A stretch of DNA of 64,000 nt. Origin: Stenurella melanura. Taxonomy: Eukaryota > Arthropoda > Insecta > Coleoptera > Cerambycidae. Made by a program: the position numbers and the translations under genes. The stretch is from assembly GCA_963583905.1 (NCBI GenBank), contig OY757313.1, positions 117,748,503-117,812,502 on the forward strand, in the 5' to 3' direction. Under the pieces are notes generated by a model that saw only the letters and a list, made by a program, of their open reading frames with translations, was not told the DNA's origin and made no database searches. This document shows positions 1 to 11,948 of the stretch, piece after piece; within the stretch, counting starts at the first letter, position 1, and each line of letters starts with the position of its first letter.

Positions 1-1395
1 AAACTTCAAATTCGGTGTATGTACTAGGGGCAAAAGCCTCAGATTTTTTAATAATATATTTCAGACCCCCACCACCCCTACTCCATTATTAAAAGGGTTG
101 ATAAAATAAAATTGAGATATTCATTTGAAAGTTGGTGCACGTATGAATTATAACGACATCTGGAGCTAGATTATACTTTGAGATGATTCCGTTGAAGGGT
201 TGGGGATTATTTAGGGGTAAATAGGGGGAAATAAGTAAAACAAGCTGGTATGAGTACAGAAACTTGAAATTGAGTGTATGTACTAGAAGCCAAGGCCTCA
301 GATATTTTAATAATATATTTCAGCCCCCCCACCACCCCTACTCCATTATTCAAGAGGTTGTTAAAATAAAATTGAGATATTCACATGAAATTTAGTACGC
401 ATATGTATTATAACGACATCTGGAACTAGATTATATTTTGAGATGATTCCGTTGAAGGGTTGGGGGTTTAATAGGGGTATATAGGGGAAAATAAGTAAAG
501 CAAGCTGGTAAAAGTACAGAAATTTGGCATTTGCTGTATATACTAGAAGCGAAGGTCTCAGGCTTTTTTATTAGTATTTTTCATCTCCCCACCACCCCAC
601 TCCCTTATTAAAAGACTTGATAAAATTAAATTTTAATTTTCACTTGAAATTTGGTACATTATTATAACTATAGCTGAAACTAGATTATATTTTGATATGA
701 TTGCGTTGAAGGAGTGGGGGTTAAATAGGGGTAAATAAGGGAAAATAAGTAAAGCAAGCTGGTAAGACTACAGAAACTTGAAATTCGGTGTATGTATTAG
801 AAGCCAAGGTCTCAGATTATTTATAATATTTTTCAACCCCCACTACCCCTACTTCATTATTGGTAGACGTATGTATTATAACGACATCTGGAACCAGATT
901 ATATTTTGGGATGATTTCGTAGAAGGGAATAAGTAACTCAAGCTGGTAAGAGTACAGAAATTTGGGATTCGGTGTATATACTAGAAACCAAGGCCTCAGA
1001 TTTCTTTCTAATATTTTTCAAACTCCACCACCTCCGCTTCATTATTAATGGGATTAATAACATCAAATTGAGATATTCACTTGAAAGTTAGTAAACGTAT
1101 GTATTGTAGTGACATCTGATTGAGAAGACTCCATTGAAGGAGTGGTCGGTGGTAGGTTGTGAATAGTGGAAAATAAGTAGGGTAAACTAGAAACTTCATT
1201 TTTGGCGTATATGGTAGAAACCAACTCCTCAAACTTTTCTATTACATCTGCCCCGAATATTATTAAAATTCTATGACCAATAATTTCCACATACTAGTGT
1301 GCAAATATAGTCAAAATGTTTCCTTTAAAGTGACTTGGATGAAGAATCTGGATGTGGAAGTAGTGATTCCTTAGGCAGCGGTTTTATTACTTTGT
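1..1395 (+). repeat. Tandem ~255-bp repeat element (family S), copy 1
   Basis: Units start near 1, 258, 515, 770 and 953, each with the blocks 'ataacgacatctgg', 'agatgattccgttgaagg' and a C-rich 'ccccaccacccctac' stretch. The last unit passes into a non-repeated tail (about 1195-1395) ending 'gattccttaggcagcggtt'. The same tail recurs at 53630-53815, and in reverse complement from 49008, so array plus tail behave as one dispersed element. The left end lies outside the window. No coding potential is visible. Confidence 0.85.
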
Positions 1396-1514
1396 TATAA
1401 GTGGTTAAGATTATTATTTCGTCATACAATATGCCGTAGAATTTAACGTACGTAACTTTTTAAAAAGTGTTTATAGAACATTATTTCTTGGCTTGTGTCT
1501 GAGCGAATTTTATA

Positions 1515-2665
1515 CAGCATTTTTTTTATGAAAGTACACCTCATAACACCTCATTGATTTTTGTTTTAAAATGAAGTTTAAGATTTCTCCTATCTATTAC
1601 AACTGGTCTGTCTGACAATTTTTATTAATTAATGTGACAAACTTAATTTTTTAAAAGCATTTTTTTTATGAAAGTACACTTCATAACATCTCCTTGATTT
1701 TTGTTTTGAAATGAAGTTTAAGATCTCTCCTATCTATTACAACTGGTCTGACAATTTTTGTTAATTAATGTGACAAACTTAATTTTTTACAAAGCATTTT
1801 TTTATGAAAGTACACTTCATAACATCTCCTTGATTTTTGTTTTGAAATGAAGTTTAAGATCTCTCCTATCTATTACAACTGGTCTGTCTGACAATTTGTT
1901 AGTTAATTTGACAGACTTAATTTTCTATAATTTTTTTATGAAAGTACCCTTCATAACACCGCCTTGATTTTTATTTTAAAATTAGGTTTAAGGTCTCTAC
2001 TATCTATCACAACTGTTCTCTCTGACAATTTTTGTTAATTAACTTGAGAGACTTCATTTCTTATATATATTTTTTTTATGAAAGTACACTTCATAACACC
2101 TCCTTGATTTTTGTTTTAAATGAAGTTTAAGATCTCTCCTATCTATTACAACTTGTCTGTTTGTCAGATTAAGTTTGTCAAATTAATCAACAAGAATTGT
2201 CTGACAATTTTTGTTAATTAATTTGACAGACTTAATTTTCTATATATATTTTTTTTAATTAACGTGGCGTTTTGACGCGACCATTATAAAAACTTATTTA
2301 AAAAAAGACTTCGTCACGGCGCTTCAAAATTAAGTCTGACGTAGTGAAACTCATTTTTTAATGACAGACAAATTTTTATGCATAGAGGAGATCTTAAACT
2401 ACAGTTGTTCTTTTTTTTAAGGAGGTGTTATAAGATACCACTGATTAATCCTGATGCATTGATGCTGCACATTCAAAATTAAGTCTGTTCACATCAGTTA
2501 ACAAAAATTGTCAGACAGACCAGTTGTAATAGATAGGAGAGATCTTAAACTCCATTTTAAAATAAAAATCAAGGAGGTGTTATGAAGTGTACTTTCATTA
2601 AAAAAAAATGCTCTAAAAAAATTAAGTCTGTCACATTAGTTAACAAAAATTGTCAGATCTTTTTA
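1515..2665. repeat. ~137-bp tandem repeats, direct block followed by inverted block
   Basis: Five direct units carry 'atgaaagtaca(c/t)(c/t)tcataac' at 1528, 1668, 1804, 1938 and 2078, giving periods of 140, 136, 134 and 140 bp. After a centre at about 2250-2340 the same sequence returns in reverse complement (about 2340-2430 and 2470-2660, for example 'aaggaggtgttatgaag'). The whole can form a large imperfect hairpin. It looks like a non-autonomous fold-back or satellite element with no coding capacity. Confidence 0.8.
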
Positions 2666-3715
2666 AAAATGATTCATTATTTCTCACAAATTGAGAAAAT
2701 TTCAAGAAGGTTTTTTGAAATGTATAATCGTTTTTTTTTTAGCTAATTTCAAAAATTCATAAAAAATAACAATTATTTATGGTCTGGCGGACGTAACACG
2801 ATATTTACATATTTTGCAATCATTTTCACCTTTTAAATTTGAGGTGTTCGGGGTACCTTTTTGTCATGAGAGCTCGGTCTATAAAAATACAAAAATATAA
2901 TAATAAACCATTTTAAAATATCCAAAACCAGCCTTTTAGAAACAAACTGAAACTGTTAAACGCACTAAAAGAAGGAAATAATGTTGTATGTAGTCCTATC
3001 TCTGTTATAACGATTGTGCTCTAAGTGTAAAAAGATATTGATCAAGTTTATTTTTTAACTGTATGAAAGCTATTAAGTACGTACGTAGTCACGGATCCAG
3101 TAATCGAAATTCCCCTTATTTCTGCATTGCTATGCATCTTTTGGAGGTACTTTTAAAATTAGGCCTGCATTATGTAAAATTGTCTGCCGCATCCACTTCC
3201 GAAGGCCGATTTACGATACTGGCTTGTGTTCATCCCCTATGTTAATTTATTAACTCTTCTTGGCGATACACGATATTTAAAATTTTTCTAATATAACTCG
3301 TGCTATCTCGAAAACTATAAAAGCTATAAAGATCAAATTTTAGACGGAGGTTAAATAATATATGGCGATTTCGATAACAGCGTTGAATTAGTCTTTTGGT
3401 TATTTATCATTCAAGAGAAAATAATGAACACTAGGGTAGTGAAATATTGTAGAAAAAAATGTAGCATCGAGACAAATTTTCTATTTCTAGAAATATTATA
3501 TCGATTGTACGAGCGGTATTGTAGTACAAGGTCCAAGTTTAATTTCCGTGAAAGAATTTTGACAATCGGATTATTCTAGCGAAAGGTATCGATTTATTTC
3601 GGAGATGCCTATAGGCAGCGCGGGTTACGTACCAACTACGTGTGCGACGTGGTTGTCCAGGTGGTTCCGGATCGCGATCCGCGAAGACAATTTTTGTATT
3701 TTAAATAAAATTTGT
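2666..3715. other. No recognisable gene; AT-rich spacer
   Basis: Only short random frames are present. A GC-richer patch near 3600-3690 stands out from its surroundings but shows no domain, tRNA fold or repeat partner that I can see. Confidence 0.6.
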
Positions 3716-3716
3716 T

Positions 3717-3734
3717 ATGATGATGATGATGATG
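3717..3734 (+). repeat. (ATG)n microsatellite
   Basis: Five to six perfect ATG units lie directly before the decayed reading frame that follows. They also supply spurious start codons there. Confidence 0.85.
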
Positions 3735-3735
3735 G

Positions 3736-4555
3736 TTGAATGAGTCACTTTCCTCAAATCCGGCATCGTTCAAAACGATCGTGTTAATTGATTTCATATA
3801 CCATATCCAAAAGCATCAAAACCATAAATGCAAGACGTATGAAGATTTATATTTCCAGTTCTTAAGAAATATTATCCACCGTCACAGATATGCCAACTGC
3901 ATAATATTAATTGGGGATAGACACGAACAAGGATTAAAAGATTATGAAGGAGCCCGACTAACCAAATAATCGGCGGAATTCGAGCTTGGATATAAAATTC
4001 ACATTCTTGAGTAGAAATTGTTTATGTCCAACCCTAACAATAATCAAAGGCTACGGAATTATATTGGTACGAAATGTTTGACGCATCTCCTCATTTTGGG
4101 AAAAGACGTTAATAACAGCAGAAATACTTATCGATGGAACAGCAACTATTTTGTTGACTGTTGGCTTTAAACGATATCGTCAACAAGAGGGTTTGCGCCA
4201 ATTTACGGCAGCAGCTTCTTACTTTTTCAAATGCTTGTATGGCCGTTCCAATTTTGAAGGTAGTTTATATAATTTACAACCACATTTATTCAAAAACTGC
4301 TAAATGGATTTGAGGACATTGCCACCCACTCGAGATGCCTTCATTCAGCATGTAAGGCCGAGTACATACTTTTTATACGTAAAAATGCTAGTGATCCATC
4401 CTTGAAACTAATGAACATTCACTAATATGATTGGAAGATAGAGCACAGCATTTTCACTTCAATCATAATCACGAAATATTCAAAAATGGAACAAGCAAAT
4501 GTGACAACTTGTAAGTGTAAAAATAATAAGTGTAGTAATAGGTGCTGTTATTTAT
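3736..4555 (+). pseudogene. Decayed reading frame with a terminal cysteine-rich motif
   Basis: An open frame at 3736-3969 (77 codons) is followed by pieces in shifting frames. One reads 'LPPTRDAFIQHV' near 4320-4350. Another, at about 4405-4540, reads 'YDWKIEHSIF' and then 'TTCKCKNNKCSNRC'. That closing C-x-C...C...C pattern resembles the short CXC (tesmin/TSO1-like) tail of a widespread uncharacterised insect family that often occurs in many genomic copies; this assignment is from memory of the motif pattern and is tentative. Several stops and at least two frameshifts mean the copy cannot be functional. No intron structure or promoter is evident. It could instead be a fragment of a mobile element that carries such a gene. 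Confidence 0.45.
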
Positions 4556-4566
4556 TCACTTATTCA

Positions 4567-4596
4567 TTTATTTATTTATTTATTTATTTATTTATT
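4567..4596 (+). repeat. (TTTA)n microsatellite
   Basis: At least seven TTTA units. Read on the minus strand this is (TAAA)n, the usual 3' tail of a LINE, directly following the candidate LINE end to its right. Confidence 0.85.
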
Positions 4597-5090
4597 GCAT
4601 ACACTGTTCAACAGGTAGATACCCAATTACAGAACAGGAATAAAGGCATACAAAGCATTATTTAAGTAAAATACAAGATATATAACAAAATAGAAAGTGA
4701 AATGAACAAAAAATTGACATGTATGTACGAACTAAGAATAACTAATGAGACGAAGAAAGAAAAAAATAACATGGAAAATATTTAAATAATAACAAATATG
4801 TATATGCACATATACAAATATACTCATATAAAGACACATATACACTTATACGATTATAAGTAAATGAAGAAAAACAAAAGTAATCACTAGGTATTTAATT
4901 TAGAACATTTTGTTTTATGACATTAAGGCTGCAATTAAAAATATCGAAGTCGCTACATAACTTGTTAAAAGTACTGCAGATCGTATAAAAAGGTAAATTA
5001 TTTAGAACGCGCCGCACAATGATTCAAAAATGAATTTTTGTGGACAAAATTCGATCTACACCTGAGTTGTACTTGAAATGACCAAAATTT
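4597..5090 (-). mobile_element. Candidate 3' end of a non-LTR retrotransposon
   Basis: On the minus strand the sequence runs into a (TAAA)n tail after '...gtatgcaat', as many insect LINE 3' ends do. A short frame in the same orientation (about 4930-5060) reads 'VRRVLNNLPFYTI' and 'DIFNCSLNVIK', similar in character to LINE C-termini just before the stop. No reverse transcriptase motif remains, so the call rests on the tail and this weak similarity. Confidence 0.35.
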
Positions 5091-8000
5091 TTTAAAAAGT
5101 ATTCTCAAAACAATACTTTACAACGCCTAACTGCCCAAATTGAAGCAAATTATCTAAAAACTTTAATTTTCGTTTAGTATATAAGAGATCAAATGCTCGT
5201 TACTAGTTTTTTGAAAATTGATTTTCCAGGTCTCTAAGCACAAAAATGAATGCAATTTTCACAAAAATTACTTTAATGGCATTATGTTAGTCCTTTAACC
5301 TTCCAGATCTTTGTCGCAATATTCTCTGAAAATTTGAGCTGAATCGGTCAAGAAGTTTTTGAGTATCACACAAACAAACAAAAATATATTGAATTTTCTA
5401 TATCCGTAAGATTAGTAAGATATTGGATTTTTTAACTGATTTTCAAAAAATCAGTACGTCTTTATTTATCAGAATACTATGATCATATTATAGTTTAATA
5501 AATTATGTAATAAAAACCTCAAGAAATTTTCAAAACCCCCAAAAAATGGCCAATTTCTCAAAATTGGACCACTTTTGGGTAAAAAAAATACCATATTCGT
5601 AATCAACGACCCAAAAACATAACATGCAGTCATTAAAAAGCCCTTGAACATGATGTAGGATGGTCCATCCTCGCTATTTCAGTGTAAATATTTTATTTCT
5701 TAAAAAATGAGTCAAAAAGCAAAAAAGTTTTGTAAGTATCAAAATGTACGGACAATTAATTCATTTTACTTCACCTAGATTTTATGCTAAATTCCTGGAC
5801 CATTATAAATTTATAGAAGAAAATACATATATGAAAGTGGTGCATGCAGTTTTGAATCGAGGCAGCACGAAATATTAGTAACAAAATGGACGGTATATTT
5901 TAAGTCTCTACCCCCTTCAGGGATAAACCAGGTTTAAACAGGAATTATTTTAACTCAGTAAAATGACTAGACGGTCTAAGTTAAAATCTGGTAAAGGGCA
6001 TCTACTGTCCCCAATTTCCCCTCGAAATATCATGTATGGTCCATTCCCTTCTGGAAATTCTTTCATAGCTTCTCGTCATAGCTATTTGGATAAAATCGCG
6101 AAAATTGAAATTTAACTGATCAAAACGAAAAAATGCAGTCGGTACATTTTGATATATTTGCTAGGAAATTATTTTAGATCGTTGCTTTAATACACGCATT
6201 TTAATGAGTTATCTTACCTATGTTAATGCAAAAACGGCGACAAGAAAACGTAGCGCTGATAAAATCATATGTACTTACTGCGATCTCGGTTTCGGAAATC
6301 TCCTTGGCACGCGTGGTTTACGATTTGAACAATCTGATCGGAATGGGCAGACAAATATGTTTTAATAAAACAGGTAATCGCTGATCTACCCAAACGCCAC
6401 TTGAGGTAAATATCGATAATTATGTTAATTTTTGCAGATTACCTTCTCACGGCTGAATTTGCTGTATTTAATTTCAGATATAAAATAGGAAACTGTTTCG
6501 CGGCGTAAACTAACTAGTGTTGTAGAAATCTATCATGCTGATTTTAAAACAGCTTTTCCGGTCGTAAGCGGGACACATAATGAAGGAGAATATAAATTTA
6601 CATTGCATTTTGGTCACTTCAATACAACTAAAAAGCCCGGTATGTATTTGAATTTGCATTTCGTCATTTACAAATAATATTACTTTCATAATAATAATAA
6701 TCATAATTAATGTCACACTAACTTCCTTTTTTTTCTATTATTTATCAAATATCAAATTAGAAATTTAGAATTAGATACACAATTAATATTCTATTTTATA
6801 ACCTCAATGTTCTCATATGATTAAGACATTAATTAATCGTTTAATCAATTTTAACACACTACACACATTATTTAGTACTTTTTCATATTCCAGTTTGATT
6901 TTGATATATTGTCACATCTAAACATATTCTATTCAATAACTCAAAATTCAATATTCATTATTCATAAACTTATTAAATTTTCTTTAGGTGTGACATGCCC
7001 TCCCTGGATATAAATCACTTAAACACGCAAGACATAGACACACATCCCGTTTTGATATGTATTGCAGGAGTAAGATCGAAGTGAATGACCAACATATGCA
7101 CAGACGTAGTATAACACAATTTCATTTTCCGCTGCCCACTCTGGTTACTAGTAATTAATAAAATTAATCAACGGCAAAATTTTATGACTAACTACTGCTT
7201 GACCTTGGCGCTCTTAAATAGTTGGGTGGGCACTGCCTACGCTGATATCCCTGACGGGCTGCCTCTGTTAGGAAAATTAGAACGGAATCTTTTTTTAAAC
7301 TAGGCTGATAGCGCTTTACTTGTCATGCTTTATTCTACCCACCTCAGGACCCCTGTACCCCTAGATCAGGATCATAGGACAAAACTCTCTTTTTTGTAGA
7401 CCTGTGTAATCAAACATCACACATATTTTTTAATTCATTATTTAGTCACACACTAAGCAGTTTCAGGGAAAAATACCAAAATCGAAATAACTTTTTAACA
7501 ATCAGCAATTGAATAATCCCAGATAGGTTATTTCTATTGGAAATGATCTCCCCCATCACCTGACTTCGATTGCTCACCCTATATAAGTAAATATATAATA
7601 TATCTTCAAAAATTCAATGTTCATTAAACACCAGATTTTTTATGTTTATTTAAAATAGTTTTAATTTCCAATGAATATGCACAGGGGAAATTGTCTTTGG
7701 CAGGCGCTTCGAGAAACAATACGCGAGCTTAACAAATGTTAATTAATTAATACGAATAGCTGCACAAAGGCTTTGTATGTATCTTACACCATGCAGCGTC
7801 TAGAATTCTGCAGTACGTAATTAAATGCAGGATTGAAAAGTAAAATATTAAATTATGAAATCTGCTTTGATAAATAAATGCTCTAGTAGAATATATAATT
7901 TTCTTCAGCAGTAGCATGTATGATGCGAAACAGCAATAATTAAAAAGACGTAACATATCGAATAAAATAACGTATAAACGTCAGCCACACAAAAAAAATT

Positions 8001-8145
8001 CTTTCTGGCTTGGGGATCTGACCATGCTCACTATATGTTTTTGGGGTTGCTGAATCCGAATCCAAGGTCTACTTAACTCCATCACGTCAGAATTTTACCA
8101 TAACCTCAAAAAACCCTCAATTTAAGCGATTTCGACATCTCTTCA
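5091..8145. other. No recognisable gene; AT-rich spacer
   Basis: About 3 kb without a convincing coding region. The longest frames are 60-70 codons with biased low-complexity content. GC-richer patches near 6990-7110 and 7180-7380 show no domain or repeat partner that I can identify. An ATT-rich stretch at 6680-6710 is low complexity. Confidence 0.55.
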
Positions 8146-8464
8146 CAAAAATAATAATAATGATAATAATCGTCTTTATTGATGCACTGCACATAATATT
8201 ACATATAGTAGTATAACATAAAATAAATAACAATACATCAAGGGCGAAGTTTAGCTACTAGAGCTATTCTACCACTTAACTCATAACTTAAAACTAATAA
8301 AAAGAAAGAAGATACAGTAATAAAAGTGTAAATATAATATAAATGAAAGAATAATTACAACAATAGTCAACTAAGTATAAATAGGTACTGCCAAAAATAA
8401 AAAATCAAAAAATTTAAAATTGTGCAATGCTAAGCCTACAAATTGGTACGTGTTTGATACAAAA

Positions 8465-9420
8465 TCAAGTCTTGTTTAAGTCTTTTCTTGAAACGATATA
8501 TATTAAGACACTTAAACATATTATCAATATTGTTATAAGAACGAACTGCATTGAAAGTAAAAGATCGCTGAATAGCGCAGTGGAGTGCTGTGACATAGTT
8601 AAGGAAAGTGCAGATCTTATGTTGCGATCATGAATTTGATTTCTGTAAATAATCTTTTCTTTGAGGTAGGTGGGAGTAGAAGTCAACATAAGTCGATGTG
8701 TAATAGCGAATAGGTGATAGTTAAACATATCTTCCATTTTAAGCCAGTTAAGGTCATCAAATTTTGAAGATATATGGTCGTACTTTCTCAAATTGCAGAT
8801 GAATCGACAACATGTGTTTTGAACTTTTTTAATCCGAATTTTAGACAACGTATCGAGACATGGATAGTATAAAATATAACAATAATAAAATAGTGGCAAC
8901 ACAAAACATCCACATAACTTTTTTTGGGTTTTAAAATTTAGTATAGATTTATTGCTATATAAAATTCTTAATCGTGAATAACACTTTTTCATTACATTTG
9001 ATAAATGCTCCTGAAATCTTAATTTAACATCAAAAAACACACCCAGATTTCTTGCACTTTCCACGAAGGTCAGCAATTCGCCCTCCACACTTATTTTTAA
9101 ATTAGCTTTCAAACGCGCATAAACAGATTTCGGAGAATACAGCATTATAATAGTTTTCTGCGAATTTAGTTTAAGATTATGTCTCCTACAATGTAAATTA
9201 AGAGCTGATAAGTCGCTATTAATATTCCTACTTACTACATCAATATCATGTTGCGTCGGATTAAATGTATATAAGAGTTCTTGGTCGTCAGTATAGGAAA
9301 ATAGTGTAGAATTGTCTATAACACTGGACATACCAAAGGTATAGACGAGGAAGAGTAAAGGACGTAAAGTGGACCCTTGAGGTGCCCCTGACTTAACATG
9401 GGAAGTTGACGATGTACCTA
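8465..9420 (-). pseudogene. Reverse transcriptase C-terminal half and thumb region of the LINE
   Basis: The frame upstream of the methionine at 9331 reads 'SGAPQGSTLRPLLF', the conserved PQGS block. It is followed by 'SYTDDQELLYTF', in which the catalytic box appears as YTDD rather than the usual F/YADD. Downstream are 'ARNLGVFFDVKLRFQEH' (thumb) and the C-terminal 'KIRIKKVQNTCCRFI' and 'DLNWLKMEDMFNYH' blocks typical of CR1/Jockey-like elements. A frameshift near 9420 separates this from the palm N-terminal half, and a second near the end scrambles the last 40 or so codons. Not functional. Confidence 0.85.
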
Positions 9421-10096
9421 GGTAGTACGAATAAACTGACTTCTGTTAAATAAATAATAATGGAAAAATTGAATTGCTATGTCTTCGAGGCCATAGTAAT
9501 TTAGTTTAAGGCATAGCAGCTCATGATTAACACAATAGAAAGCTTTGGAAAAATCTAACAACACCACAACAGTTGCCATTGACTTATCCAAAGCGCGGAT
9601 AATATTATCGGATATATTTAGAAGCAATGCAGTTGTACTGTATCCTGTTCTAAAACCAGATTGATTTTTTGGAAAGAGATGGTGTTCATTAAAGTAATCC
9701 GTTAATTGTATGAAAATTACTTTTTCTAGAATTTTACTTAGGACAGGTAAAAGACTTGTAGGCCTTAGGTCGTTAAAACAGGAGGGGCTTCTTTTCTTAG
9801 GAATGGGACTTACAACAGCAATTTTCCAAACTTCGGGGAAATAACCGGTCTCCAGGCAAATATTAATAATACGAGTAATGTACGGCAACAGCACTGGCAA
9901 ACTTAATTTAATCATAATCAAAGAGATATTATCAGAACCACAAGCATTAGCGGACATATTTGATATAATATTCCGAACAGTTTTAGTAGTAACAAGAGAA
10001 AAACTAAAAGATCTGTTACCAGGCGTTTTAGTAGCGTAGTAGTTTTTTGTGTCTTCACTAACATCATCTGCTGTAACTTTTTCTAGACAAGAATGA
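9418..10096 (-). pseudogene. Reverse transcriptase N-terminal half of the LINE
   Basis: The open frame extends upstream of the methionine at 9957 to about 10096 (starting 'HSCLEKVTADDV'). It contains 'GSDNISLIMIK', 'WKIAVVSPIPKK', 'NDLRPTSLLPVLSKILEK' and 'NQSGFRTGYSTTALLL' (fingers and palm blocks). It then reads 'LLDFSKAFYCVNHELL', the first catalytic Asp block, where the usual DxVDH is changed to YCVNH. It stops at a frameshift before the PQGS block. The motif order is that of a LINE reverse transcriptase. The endonuclease domain is missing through 5' truncation. Confidence 0.85.
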
Positions 10097-10104
10097 CCCC
10101 ATCT

Positions 10105-10905
10105 TTTTTATACTAGATTTCAGACAATTTGACTAAGAGCCAGTTTCGAGAGGGTTTCTGCGGGGTCCTTTATTAATAGGTTAATGATAATGCCAGCAGT
10201 TAGAATGCAAAAAAATAAATAAGAATCGGAATGTAGTTATCACTATTACAAAGAAAACCTGGTAACTTTTGGTTAAAAAGATATACGGTGTGGTCGCCCG
10301 ACAGCGAAAATTTAATATTAAATAAATGGTGCCAAATATGGATGGCTTGGGTAAACACCTTTACAAATTTCCACAATGGTTGAATTATTCTTAGCCACCC
10401 TGTACATTTTATAATAAAACTATAATAGTCCTCCTTGCCAATTATGTTAAGTATATGCCAAATATTATTTATATCTGTCACATATTTAGTTACACATCCG
10501 CGTAGTGGAGTGGAAATATAAATGGTTAAAAAATTTCAAAATATGTTATTTTCTTAAAATTGGTTTAGAATGTTGAAACGTGGAAATTTTAAATTTGAGC
10601 AAAAACATTTTGTTTTCATCATCTACTTTACAGTAACGGTAAAAAAATTTACAAAAAGAGTTATTTTAAATAGACTAAGAATGTCATGAAACTGTATATT
10701 TTCCAGTGAAAGTCTAACCATTTCTTCGCTGACAGTAGCGTCAACTACCTACCAAATTTGACTGTTTTGCGTCAAGTAGTTTTTTAGTTAATGCACCAAC
10801 AGACAGACAGACAGACTGACGAAATTTACAAACCTATATTTTCGTAATGTGCATAATCTGAAAGATGATTTTTTATCGAATACGATATGCGATGGAAGTA
10901 AAAAC
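10105..10905 (+). repeat. Composite repeat family X, copy A
   Basis: This copy has, in order: a 10190-10500 segment matching 16400-16700 in reverse complement; degenerate minisatellite units containing 'acgtggaaattttaaatttgagc' (10540-10700, shown here only as the core); a conserved block 'agtgaaagtctaaccattt' (about 10704); 'tagttaatgcaccaacag'; a GACA microsatellite (about 10800); and 'cctatattttcgtaat'. The same order is seen in copies B (inverted), C and D. It appears non-autonomous; a Helitron/DINE-type origin is possible but unproven. Confidence 0.7.
10200..10481 (-). other. 93-codon open frame within family X copy A
   Basis: The frame reads 'CTGWLRIIQPLWKF', 'HIWHHLFNIKF' and 'GFLCNSDNYIPI'. 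It aligns with the frame at 16434-16697 in copy B at protein level over about 70 residues. Length differences between them are multiples of three bases. No known domain, signal peptide or cysteine pattern is recognised. It may be coincidence in a young-looking AT-rich repeat, or a relic of a small coding exon carried by the family. Confidence 0.3.
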
Positions 10906-11019
10906 GGCTGGACCGAATTTGATAAAATTTCTTTCAGATTATGTTGAAGTTAATACACCTTGATTTGCACCACATCGAAGTCGATAACATTTTTTTTCGC
11001 AAGGTTTCGTGCAGAAAAA

Positions 11020-11062
11020 GAATGTTCACGTACGTACGTACATACACACACACATACTTGTT
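11020..11062 (+). repeat. (ACGT)n / (CA)n microsatellite
   Basis: A run of 'acgtacgtacgtacat' followed by 'acacacacacat'. Confidence 0.8.
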
Positions 11063-11417
11063 TTCAAAAATAGTGGAAAAATACTGTAGTGTTCCTTATT
11101 AAATAGACTATATTCGACATATCACAAATAAGCTATGGTTCAAACCTATAATTCTAAAAACTAATCAACCTGTAACCTAACACGAGAGAACCAACTAGTA
11201 TTACAAGACTCAAGGATTATTGGACAGGGACACACACTTCACGTCAAGGTGCCCTTCATAACACCTTTGTTTAACACGTAACACACACGGGGCAACGGTA
11301 AGGGGGTAATATAAAAACAGTAGGTAAGGACAGAGGAACTCATCTAAAACTATATTTAGACACGACATAACCTAATAAACTCCCAAAATATATATTTAAA
11401 CTTTTCGTTTGTGATTA

Positions 11418-11636
11418 CTATGTATAACAGATACTATTCAATGGTAGCGAAATGTGATTATTCAACGTCTTTCTTGCACCAATTGAGTTAAAACTGCAAT
11501 CAAATAGCCAATAGTGATTAATGTCGCCAATATTTCCGTTGCAGTCGCAACTTAGACTGTCACCGATTTTCATCTTGAACAGCATTGATCTGAAGACTCC
11601 GCGACCAAATAGGAAATGAATGCATATTGCTAACAT
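11418..11636 (-). pseudogene. LINE C-terminal cysteine/histidine segment
   Basis: The frame contains 'FKMKIGDSLSCDCNG' and 'GDINHYWLFDCSFN'. This C-x-C...H...C arrangement follows RNase H in I/R1-type LINEs and is likely a nucleic-acid-binding finger. It lies about 100 bp downstream of the RNase H piece, as expected, but in a different frame. Confidence 0.75.
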
Positions 11637-11738
11637 TTGACTGTTGTACGGAAACTAGAATGTAGACGGCTATATATGCGACAATAATGAGTGTTTTGCA
11701 TAGTGCGGATCCATTTTTTTCTCATATCCATTTTGGCA

Positions 11739-11948
11739 TTATATATCAGGTAAATGTATGGTATGTATGTATGTAAGGTATGGTAAATACTCGATTTCAG
11801 GACCTTTGGTAATTCTAGCTATTAAATCCGCAGTTTCATTACCAACTATACCAGAGTGTCCTTTTACCCAAATAATGACAACTTCCTTGTTTAGAGTTCT
11901 CAACTTTATAACTTTTTTCAAAATATCTGTTATTATTTTATATTTCAT
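11739..11948 (-). pseudogene. RNase H C-terminal piece of the LINE
   Basis: An intact 69-codon frame contains 'VVIIWVKGHSGIVGNE' then 'TADLIAR', the conserved RNase H His/Asp region near the C-terminus of the domain. In the complete element this domain would remove the RNA template during reverse transcription. Upstream (12000-12190) the beginning of the domain lies in other frames because of indels. Confidence 0.85.

Larger units (their letters stand above)
8146..10096 (-). mobile_element. 5'-truncated LINE (CR1/Jockey-like)
   Basis: A minus-strand non-LTR retrotransposon copy. It begins (5' side) inside the reverse transcriptase region at about 10096, where similarity stops abruptly, and ends in a (TAA)n/(TAATGA)-type tail at 8146-8172. 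The body holds two reverse transcriptase pieces in different frames, described separately. The simple-repeat tail plus 5' truncation is the classic outcome of target-primed reverse transcription. Family X copy A abuts its 5' end. Confidence 0.85.
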
